Shown here: positions 53,039-61,429 of the stretch, one piece after another
Position numbering within the stretch: position 1 is the first letter of the stretch
How the letters are laid out: every line of letters starts with the position of its first letter
Assembly: GCA_039105265.1 (NCBI GenBank)
Contig: JAPFFF010000006.1
Location: 5,456,001-5,520,000 of the forward strand
Length of the DNA stretch: 64,000 nt
Direction of reading: 5' to 3'
DNA from: Tritrichomonas musculus
Lineage: Eukaryota > Parabasalia > Tritrichomonadida > Tritrichomonadidae
Notes under the pieces: generated by a model
Databases searched by the model: none
Seen by the model: only the letters and a program-made list of their open reading frames with translations
Told to the model about the DNA's origin: nothing
Position numbers and translations under genes: made by a program

Positions 53039-53759
53039 GCACATCATACACATCGGCTTTATTTGCTGGGTTTATTTTTATTGTAATAAACAGTGGTGAT
53101 TTTAATATAATTGGTTTAAACATAAAATCAACTAATCGCATCTCTAAATATTTTAATGAATCTGTATTTGTTTTAATTTTAATTGGTTTTGTCATATCAT
53201 AATTCACCATTAAAGGCTCCCCATCTATAACCATTGCATCAATATTTGCAATAACTGATGGCGTGTATTCTTGGTCATCAATAGATGAGTTCATTGGCAC
53301 ACCTTGCAGAGACACTAAATATAATTTGTTTGCAAAATCTAGTATTGGTAAATCTGGCACTATTATTTCTTCGTTAGCATTACATATAAACTCTTTGGTG
53401 TTATATAAGCCTGTAATTAATTTGGCTCTATGGGTGGCACTTGTTAATGTTATATTTTTAGTTGAATTGATTGAAATTGTTTTATTATTTATATTTTTAA
53501 AGGTGATTACTGATTGGCATGCATTTAAAAATTTCGTTAATGAACTTATTGTGAAATTAAAACAGTCTTCAAACTGTATTTTTATTTCATTATCAGCGGT
53601 CTCAAAAACCAAATAATCATCTTTTGTTGTGATTAATATATTTGCTTTTGTATTAATGGATGAAACATAATATTTAACGTACTCACATTTCCACGGGATA
53701 TTTAATCTTACTTGTACTGAGCTATAATCAGTTGGCTTACTTTGTGTTGAAACAAACAT
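53028..53759 (-). CDS. beta-rich protein, possible minor capsid/penton-like
   Basis: I place the start at the ATG at 53759 (MFVSTQSKPTDYSS). The frame stays open further upstream but has no ATG and would overlap the next gene. The ~243-residue product is rich in Ile, Thr, Asn and Val in alternating patterns, as expected of beta-sandwich structural proteins. Segments include QVRLNIPWKCEYVKYYVSS and LYLVSLQGVPM. Polintons carry a single-jelly-roll minor capsid protein of similar size, so this is a candidate. The assignment is inference. It is the only minus-strand gene in the element. Its start is separated from the divergent giant gene by just 19 bp. Confidence 0.5.
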   Translation of the reverse strand: MFVSTQSKPTDYSSVQVRLNIPWKCEYVKYYVSSINTKANILITTKDDYLVFETADNEIKIQFEDCFNFTISSLTKFLNACQSVITFKNINNKTISINSTKNITLTSATHRAKLITGLYNTKEFICNANEEIIVPDLPILDFANKLYLVSLQGVPMNSSIDDQEYTPSVIANIDAMVIDGEPLMVNYDMTKPIKIKTNTDSLKYLEMRLVDFMFKPIILKSPLFITIKINPANKADVYDVLTK

Positions 53760-53778
53760 TATTTTATATTGTATTAAA

Positions 53779-56700
53779 ATGTCATTGGCATTATATTCTA
53801 TAAAATCTAAAGAAGCGACTAAATTAAATGATAATGGGATAGAAATCAAAGTTGATGAAGATAATGGGGAAACAATTAGTATTGAAAACACGTTGGACCC
53901 CGAAAAAATGGTTCAATTTAATTGCTTATACAATAAAGATGAAATAAAAACACTTATGGGAACGCAAGGATTTACACCAGAGAAATTCATAGATTTGCCT
54001 ATTTCTGGTGGTTATAAGGTATGGAGGTTTAATGACCAAAACTTTAATACTATTTCAAACGAAGGTTATTGTGCAACCTATAAGAAATTGTTGGAATTAT
54101 TAAACACAAGCACAACAAATTTAAATTCATTATTGAATAAACTAGGAACAAACATTGAATTACTTAAAAATGCTTCATTAAGGATAATTGGCACAGATGA
54201 AGCCAAAGATGTTTCAGTTTATAAAGATTTGATTTCAGCCTTAAACACTAATAACGAAAACATTTCGGGTATTATATCTCATATTTATGAAGTGATTGCA
54301 TCTATTGATTCTTTTTCTGTTGAGGAATTTCTAAAAACAACTCTACAAAAAGACGAACAAATGACATCAATAAAATTAAATACAGAAAAAAATAATTACG
54401 AACCAATTCAAGTATCCATTTCAAAATATAAAGATTTAGTGGATGAATTAGAAAAGTTATTTATTTGTCTTACCCAGATTCTAATTGTTGAATCAACAAA
54501 TGATTTGAAATACATTGAAGAAACAAAGACGAAAATAGACGGACCTGACGAATTAGCAGATGACCCTAATCAATATATCTATAATTATTCATCTAAAACA
54601 AGCCATGTAGATACATTTACAGAATTAATAAATCAGTTAAATAAATCAACTGAGAACATTGAGAAATGGATTACAAAAATAGAGCAAATTAAGACTTCAG
54701 GTATAGATCCAGATACTTCATGCCCATTAAATTCAATAAAATATATCGATACAGCCAATACAATCAAAGAAGAAAAGCCAACATCATTAAATAACTTAAT
54801 AACAAAATTAAGCGATAACAATAATAATATTCATACTTGGCTGACATCAAAAGAGAGCAATAGTGATTTTGATGATTATTTAAATAATTTAAATGAAATG
54901 GAGTTATTGGTTTGTTTAAAGAAGGGTGAAGAATTTGTTTTCAGGAAACTCAAGGTCCATAAAGATAAAGTACCTGATGCTCTTATTGAATCATCTACTG
55001 AAGGACAATTTGTTGATAAAGATAATAATGTTAAATTTGATTTAAACGATTTAGCTGATATTAATGAACTTGAATCAACTAATGCTACTGTTAATATGTC
55101 TTTAATTGAAGCCATTCATGTTGTATTTGATACATATAAATCATTAGGATTAGTAATTAAACACACCTTTATGCTTTTAAATAGTTGGGTTTTAAATCCA
55201 TCTGTTCATTTTGCAACTAATCTTACAAAGTTAATGTGGAATAATTATATAGGACCAGGTCTAAGTTATGGAATAGATAAATATGGTAAGATTAAGAAAT
55301 TTGTTATAAATTGGGGAGAAAATAGAGATTTTCTTCCAACTCCTGCACAACAGGATGATTCAAAAATAATGGATTGGCTAAAAGACCAAACATTAGCAAC
55401 CGAAGAAGTATTTATTAATTCATGGAATGATTTAAAAGAATTTTTCAAAGGAACTTCTGGTGATTTTATTATGATGATGTTATGTCTTGGATCATTAATG
55501 GCAATAGGTATTTGGGATTGTATGCCTTTAGCAGAAATACTAGAAGAAGATGAATTACCTGATGGTTTAGGCGAAATATTTACTCCAAATAAGTATTCAA
55601 TTGTTGATACCATATACAAATTAACAAGGAAATTAAACAATCATATTAAAAATCATCCTACTTCATCTGGTGATTCAAATTTCACGATTAAGGAAGGGAT
55701 TCTAGAGTATAAAATTAAAAATAATGATATTAAACCAAGTACATTAGAAAAGACCGTTCAAATCGATGGTACTGACATAACAAAGAAATATAATGTCCTG
55801 ACTATTGATATCCCAACAGAATTGAAAGCTAAATTGCTAACATTAAAAGAACATACCAATATCTTCAAAATTGTTTTACGAAAAAACGTAGTGTATGATG
55901 AATTAGGAAATTATATCAGGGAATTTTACATCTATTCTTATCAAAATATGATTATTGCTCCATTAGTTATTAAAAGAGAGAATGGGTGCTATTTATATAA
56001 TTCATCAACAATAACAGACACCACATCGATAGCATTTGACCAAGAACTTGATTTTAATCCATATGACTTATATCTTAGAGGTGAATTATCGATTTTTTAT
56101 GAACCAACACAGGATGCATTAGTGTCATCTAAACCCGTTGTAAAATGTGATATAATTGAAGCCGATAATGCATTAAAATTACAGAAAACAGATATATATT
56201 ATTTCTATAAGCCATCAAAAATAACGGAACAAAAAGTTGAATATGACCCATGGACTGAATACGATTGTTATAAAATGATTTATGAAATACCATCCAGTTA
56301 TACAATTCCAAACAATATGCAATTTGTTTTCAAAGAGTATTGTTTCGGTAATGAATGGAAATTAACATGGAATATAGACCATTGGGAAGGAGATAATATA
56401 AAAGGGCGAAGTAATGGAAAGGTTATTTATAAATTAAAGAAAAATGATAATAAAGACCCATTTGGTTCCCATGGTTGTTATATAATGTGTAAGCATGATG
56501 ATTGGAATCAATTATTTGTTCCTAAGAATACTGAGAATTTCATGGAATATTTATGGACTAAAGGAAAAGTTGAAGTATCAGTTAAAACAAAGAATGGTGA
56601 AATAAAGCCAGCAACAGATTATGCACTCAATTTAAATTGGTTTCCTGCTGATATTAAATTCGAGGGTTATGATTTACTTGGAATTGATTGTGTTATAACA

Positions 56701-59229
56701 GAAACTGATTCAAGTAAAATAAAAGTTAATGAAATTGATAAAGTATATGCTGATATCTTTGCTCAAGAAATGCCTTTTACAATGACAAAATATAATGATG
56801 TTGCAACAAGATTAGAGTTCTCGCCAGGATCGTATCATGTAGATAACACTAATCGCGTTTCTCATGTTGATTTAGATGCGATTTTAGATACCATTGAAAA
56901 AATAAATTACAAATGGTCCAAGAAGGTAAGCTTAAATAAAAATATTGAATTATATTTAAACACGCAATTCATAGACCCAGTTGATGAAGTTAATTGGGAC
57001 CCAACAACAAATCCATTTGATTACATTATAAAACAACAATTTTACGAAATAATTCCAAGACCCGATGCTGCAACAACTCTCTATACCGATTACAACATCA
57101 CTTCCTCTAAAATCATTACAGCAGACAACATAACAACAATGAGAAGTGATTTGAATATGATTACAAATAATGTTGATGTAATGAATTATGACGTTAAAGA
57201 CCTTACAAATAAAGTTAATAATCTTAGTACTGAAATGACAGACCAACAAAATAAAACAAAATACCTCAAAACAAAAACGGACCAAATAGAAATTGTTGCT
57301 GATGTAGCATTAGGTTTTGCAATTGCTGGTACAGTAATGGGAGGAACAAGTTTAGGCTTACAATTAAGTGCTCGTGGAGTTCAAACAGCATCTAGAACTG
57401 TTAATGGTGCTTCAAAAGCTGGTGGTCAATTAGAAGGATTATTGTCTGATATCAGTGAAGATGTTAGCTCAGACGCGGGCTCTAGTATGCTAGATATTAT
57501 TAAAGATGGCAGTGAATTACCTGATATTGAGATGGACCCTTATATGAGAACAGTCAAAACAACTACCGATTTGACTCCAATACTTGAATGGTGTAATAAA
57601 GAAACTAGTTCTCTCCCAGCTATAAAATTCAGCAGTGAATACGATGACCCCAAAAAATTAGTTCCAACAATTAACGGCGCAATGGATATTTGCAATAGGT
57701 TTAGAAGCTCTTTAAAACCAACATTTAGAGCAATTACCACAAAAATCAATGAGATAAATAGTGAATATATTTCAAAAAATGAATTAGTTAGAGACGATAT
57801 AATAGATGTTGTTGGCAAATTTGTTAATGGTGAGGTTCATTTAGAGGCTGAAGACACAATCACAGATGGAACAATTAAAGCAAGATTTTTGGTCCAAAAA
57901 GTTAGTGAATACAATGATGTTGATTATGAAGAGAATATCATTACTATTAATATTACTGGTGGAACAATTAATTATCAGGGAACTGATGATTTCCCTAGCT
58001 GCGTCATGAATGATAAAATATTTGTTATAGCAAATCCAAATAAACTTAGGGTTGGTGGAATCAGCATCAAAGAGAATACAGCGAAAAGAAGAATGGTATT
58101 TACACTAAATGATTTAGCATATGTTTGTGATATAGATGCTTTACATAACAAGATAGATGGAATGCATGAGCAGATAGAAAAGAATGATGTCGCACTAGCA
58201 TCTACATTAAATGAATTTCCAACTGTAGATGAAGTTAATGAAGCATTAGAGAAAGTTAAGAGTGAAACAGATGGAAAATATCGAAGCAAAACTGATTTGA
58301 AATATGGCGAAGAAGATCAATTAGCATTGAGGAGTGAAATTCCAGAAATTATTGAGGGACAAACAACGATTCAATTCAAAATTGAAAATAATACAATTCC
58401 TGATTTGGATTACGACAAATATCATGAAATGATTGAGCAATATGGGTTGGATATTGTCTCATCAAACAATTACTATACGGCTCATTATGTTCATGTAGAT
58501 TATTCGTACGATAACGATCAACCCTCTCAGATAATGCGTATGGAAGGAAGTGGTTCTAGTCTTTGGTTTCTGTATGACTGCCATGAATTAATAAATCCAG
58601 GAACTGGTGAAACACCGGAAATTTTATCATGTTCCATTACCAAAAATATCGAACCAACAGACAAAAACGCTTATTCGGCAAGATATGTGTCAAACACTTT
58701 TGCTTTGAAAACAGATATTCCTGAACCTGTTGATTTGTCAAATTATGCATTAAAAAGTGATTATGATGAACTGAAGGCAAAAATTGAAAATTTACAAACC
58801 GAGAACACAAATTTAAAGGCTACTATAGAAGCAATGGAATCAAGATTAACAGCATTAGAGAATATATTAACACGAATTAACTATACATTCAGCGTACCAA
58901 ATAGTTCAAGCATTCGCTACCAATTCGAAAAACCATTTGATGCATATGAGGGAACCCTCTATTTGAAATATCATGAAAACAAAAATAATGTTGCCAGTGA
59001 AAAAGAAATCAAAATAAATATATCATTCAATGTTAATAATACTCCTACGTATGAATTTCAATGCGAACCAAATAAGATCTGGTTAAACAATATTGAATTT
59101 CCATTAAGTAGTAGCAATTTAATGGTTAATGCAACAGCTAATTTCATATTGATTAATACGACATTCTTTACATCAAATGGTATCTTAACTGAAGATAACA
59201 CCAAGAATGAAATACATTCATTACGGTGA
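53779..59229 (+). CDS. giant fibre-like protein with two hydrophobic segments
   Basis: This is a 1816-residue protein. The N-terminal ~400 residues are helical with Asn/Leu-rich repeats. A strongly hydrophobic stretch MMMLCLGSLMAIGIW lies near 561, and a glycine/alanine-rich one (VALGFAIAGTVMGGTSLGL) near 1173. Between them is a beta-rich domain with several Trp/Tyr/Cys positions. After ~1250 come a domain with VNGEVHLEAEDTITDGTIKA, a coiled coil (LKAKIENLQTENTNLKATIE) and a final beta domain with YEFQCEPNKIWLNNIEFPL. This layout suggests a virion fibre or membrane-associated structural protein, which is inference. The final third is matched by the fragment at 40310-41801. Ends 40 bp before the right inverted repeat. 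Confidence 0.8.
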   Translation: MSLALYSIKSKEATKLNDNGIEIKVDEDNGETISIENTLDPEKMVQFNCLYNKDEIKTLMGTQGFTPEKFIDLPISGGYKVWRFNDQNFNTISNEGYCATYKKLLELLNTSTTNLNSLLNKLGTNIELLKNASLRIIGTDEAKDVSVYKDLISALNTNNENISGIISHIYEVIASIDSFSVEEFLKTTLQKDEQMTSIKLNTEKNNYEPIQVSISKYKDLVDELEKLFICLTQILIVESTNDLKYIEETKTKIDGPDELADDPNQYIYNYSSKTSHVDTFTELINQLNKSTENIEKWITKIEQIKTSGIDPDTSCPLNSIKYIDTANTIKEEKPTSLNNLITKLSDNNNNIHTWLTSKESNSDFDDYLNNLNEMELLVCLKKGEEFVFRKLKVHKDKVPDALIESSTEGQFVDKDNNVKFDLNDLADINELESTNATVNMSLIEAIHVVFDTYKSLGLVIKHTFMLLNSWVLNPSVHFATNLTKLMWNNYIGPGLSYGIDKYGKIKKFVINWGENRDFLPTPAQQDDSKIMDWLKDQTLATEEVFINSWNDLKEFFKGTSGDFIMMMLCLGSLMAIGIWDCMPLAEILEEDELPDGLGEIFTPNKYSIVDTIYKLTRKLNNHIKNHPTSSGDSNFTIKEGILEYKIKNNDIKPSTLEKTVQIDGTDITKKYNVLTIDIPTELKAKLLTLKEHTNIFKIVLRKNVVYDELGNYIREFYIYSYQNMIIAPLVIKRENGCYLYNSSTITDTTSIAFDQELDFNPYDLYLRGELSIFYEPTQDALVSSKPVVKCDIIEADNALKLQKTDIYYFYKPSKITEQKVEYDPWTEYDCYKMIYEIPSSYTIPNNMQFVFKEYCFGNEWKLTWNIDHWEGDNIKGRSNGKVIYKLKKNDNKDPFGSHGCYIMCKHDDWNQLFVPKNTENFMEYLWTKGKVEVSVKTKNGEIKPATDYALNLNWFPADIKFEGYDLLGIDCVITETDSSKIKVNEIDKVYADIFAQEMPFTMTKYNDVATRLEFSPGSYHVDNTNRVSHVDLDAILDTIEKINYKWSKKVSLNKNIELYLNTQFIDPVDEVNWDPTTNPFDYIIKQQFYEIIPRPDAATTLYTDYNITSSKIITADNITTMRSDLNMITNNVDVMNYDVKDLTNKVNNLSTEMTDQQNKTKYLKTKTDQIEIVADVALGFAIAGTVMGGTSLGLQLSARGVQTASRTVNGASKAGGQLEGLLSDISEDVSSDAGSSMLDIIKDGSELPDIEMDPYMRTVKTTTDLTPILEWCNKETSSLPAIKFSSEYDDPKKLVPTINGAMDICNRFRSSLKPTFRAITTKINEINSEYISKNELVRDDIIDVVGKFVNGEVHLEAEDTITDGTIKARFLVQKVSEYNDVDYEENIITINITGGTINYQGTDDFPSCVMNDKIFVIANPNKLRVGGISIKENTAKRRMVFTLNDLAYVCDIDALHNKIDGMHEQIEKNDVALASTLNEFPTVDEVNEALEKVKSETDGKYRSKTDLKYGEEDQLALRSEIPEIIEGQTTIQFKIENNTIPDLDYDKYHEMIEQYGLDIVSSNNYYTAHYVHVDYSYDNDQPSQIMRMEGSGSSLWFLYDCHELINPGTGETPEILSCSITKNIEPTDKNAYSARYVSNTFALKTDIPEPVDLSNYALKSDYDELKAKIENLQTENTNLKATIEAMESRLTALENILTRINYTFSVPNSSSIRYQFEKPFDAYEGTLYLKYHENKNNVASEKEIKINISFNVNNTPTYEFQCEPNKIWLNNIEFPLSSSNLMVNATANFILINTTFFTSNGILTEDNTKNEIHSLR

Positions 59230-59268
59230 AATACAAAAAGTTGATAGATATTTTTTCGGGTTGATAGA

Positions 59269-59613
59269 TAATCATTCGGCGGTAGTAGTGGGTTATAAGT
59301 AGTTATCCATAGGATTTTCTTACAATGATGATTCTCTGGCATTTTGGGGCTGTTTGTTATATTGGGCTTCTATGTGTGTAAATAGTGTAGTGTGTGCGTA
59401 TTGGTGTTTTAAATTAATTGTTTATAGTATAGTGTATTCGGTGGGTTGTATGGACCTTGATGTGTGTTAATATATATTTTTTATATAAATTTGTTGAAAA
59501 TGAAAACATCGCCAAAGTGATCTTGTTTTTGTCGTTTTTAAGCCCCTTTGGTGCAAATGGGCCCCAAAATGCCAGAGAATCATCATTGTAAGAAAATCCT
59601 ATGGATAACTACT
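59269..59613. repeat. right terminal inverted repeat of the Polinton-family element
   Basis: The 345-bp end is the complement of the left one. It shows the same internal foldback: 59298-59350 and 59561-59613 are reverse complements of each other. It ends GGATAACTACT, immediately followed by CCGAC. Confidence 0.9.
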
Positions 59614-60327
59614 CCGACGTATAGTAGCAAAGAAGGCGAATACTATAAACAGTACATTAAAGTCGCATTATCAGCGATTCCAGTTAACGATTTATTCGCA
59701 TTAATTAATAGCGAAGAAGCTATTAAATCCTTTAACGATGAAGGTATCTACATTAACAATATCGACTTCACACAAGACTTCGCTGGTGTTATTAACAAAG
59801 AAGAGGTGATCCAGTATCTAATAGACAATTACGATTATGTTATGGAAGGTTTTAATAATGATGGAGACTACATAATTATGGATAACGACAAACTAGTCGG
59901 TAAGAACTGTCTTACCTTCATCCATAACACAGAACACGGTAAAGTTAGATATAAGTTCTATAACAAGTTCGTCCAATCTATTGAGAGTCCATCCGTTAGA
60001 GGTAAGATCGGATCACATATAGCAGATTGGTTATACAATCCGGATGAGCAGTTACGAAACAGCATTAACGATAGTTTGGGTACAGGTTTATTGCGATTGG
60101 AGATAACGTTCTATATAAACAACAATGCTGTTAGTGAAGAGTATATCCACAACCATCTTAACTATCTCACCGAACTACTTCCACCAGAGTTAATCTATCA
60201 CAATCCCATCAACAACCAATGGAAGTCTGCATTAAACAAATTAGAAAATAACTTACTCGTCGTCGATTTAGATAACAAAATAGCACTGTTCTCATACTTC
60301 GTTAACGACATTACCGGCAAGGGTTAA
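59614..60327 (+). pseudogene. 3' part of the split gene, possible replication-initiator-like
   Basis: The frame continues after the right end of the Polinton-family element and its CCGAC duplication, to a TAA at 60327. Segments such as GKVRYKFYNKFVQSIESPSV and GTGLLRLEITFYINN resemble the layout of rolling-circle (Rep_trans-type) initiators, in which an xVRxYxKxxE-like strand precedes an RLExxF strand. I see no certain catalytic motif, so this is a weak call. Base composition matches the 5' part at 46536-46939 and differs from host genes. It was probably part of another mobile or viral-type unit before the insertion. Confidence 0.45.
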
Positions 60328-61429
60328 AATCAACCCGATATCTCCCCTTTTTATTAACAAGTCGATTTCGATACATTTTTGATACGTTTTCGATACATTT
60401 ACACCATCATATAACGATTCATCTCTTAACGATAAATCAAATACGATCCATCTATTTTTTGGTCGATGATGAATATAATCGGATGGTTCATCTAATCGAA
60501 CACACACACACACACATTCACGGATATTAATATCGTTGACCTTCATGAACAAATAAATAATTGCATGAAGATATGATCTTTGGAATTTAAATTTCACATC
60601 TTACTGATTGTAAATTCGGAATAGTTTTATTTTAATATTAAAATTTGAGCTAAGAAAATTGCGAAAAAATCTGATTTCGTTGCACTTTTTGAGAGAAAAA
60701 TAGCAGACATTAAAAAGTGAATAAAATCAAATTTTCACAATCCACTATTCTACCCAAACAAAGCATGCGACTTTTTTTAATTCTTAATTGTGCAACAAAT
60801 AATTCTCTTTTTTTGAAAATTAATTATCTTTATGTCTAATAAAACTTCAAATACGTGCTTATTTTGATACAAGAAAAGCTGATTTAGTCTCTTCAATTTT
60901 ATATAAAGTGCCATATGAGCGTCTAAAAGAAGAACTAGAATTTTTTTGATTCCATTCATATCTTGGAGATTTTTACGTATTTGCAATTTTCACTGATACC
61001 AATTATGAAGTCAATTTCTTAGAAAGATACTTGTATTATTCTAATTTTATAAGTTATGATTTCAAAAATATCAGACCTAAGGAGCGTGATACATCCATGA
61101 ACCTTATTCGGAGTACCAAAGAAGAATATTATAATTATTCTTTAATATTACCATTTTTGTACTACACACAAAATTAGTATTGCCATTCAAAATTGAATGT
61201 TCTTTGAAAAAATTATATACGTTTTCAGAAAATTGAAATAATAGTATAAAATCCGATAATATAGTTTTATATAAATAATACAATTTATCAATCTCTCCTT
61301 TCAAAACTTATTTTTAATGAAAGGAGAAAATTGATTAGCATATTCAAATACTTCTTAAAAATTCTTAAAAGTAACTACAAATAAACTATTGAAATTTTGA
61401 GAGAAAAGTAAACATGAATTTGAATTAAT
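60328..61429. other. intergenic spacer
   Basis: The first ~250 bp keep the CG-word composition of the split gene (repeated TTTCGATACATTT/TGATACGTTTTCGATAC words at 60365-60405) and contain a (CA)8-9 run at about 60498-60516. The remainder is AT-rich spacer without a supported gene. It includes the 3' flank of the repeat protein at 61430. Confidence 0.6.

Larger units (their letters stand above)
46940..59613 (+). mobile_element. Polinton/Maverick-family element, appears whole and young
   Basis: This 12,674-bp element has ~344-bp terminal inverted repeats beginning AGTAGTTATCC (AG...CT ends as in Polintons) and a 5-bp duplication CCGAC on both sides (46935-46939 and 59614-59618). It is inserted into a gene of different origin. 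Contents: an unknown 185-residue protein, a 23-bp repeat block, an HNH protein, a protein-primed DNA polymerase B, a minus-strand possible structural protein and a 1816-residue fibre-like protein. I did not recognise an integrase or a packaging ATPase. The near-identical ends and long open frames indicate recent insertion. Family assignment rests on the polymerase, end structure and similarity to the nearby remnant. Confidence 0.85.

Noticed and set aside
53760-53891. Upstream extension of the minus-strand structural-like gene
   Set aside because: It would need a GTG start and would overlap the divergent giant gene. The ATG at 53759 is a simpler start.
60498-60516. CA dinucleotide microsatellite
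   Set aside because: It is a short run of eight to nine units, common in eukaryotic spacers and not informative.
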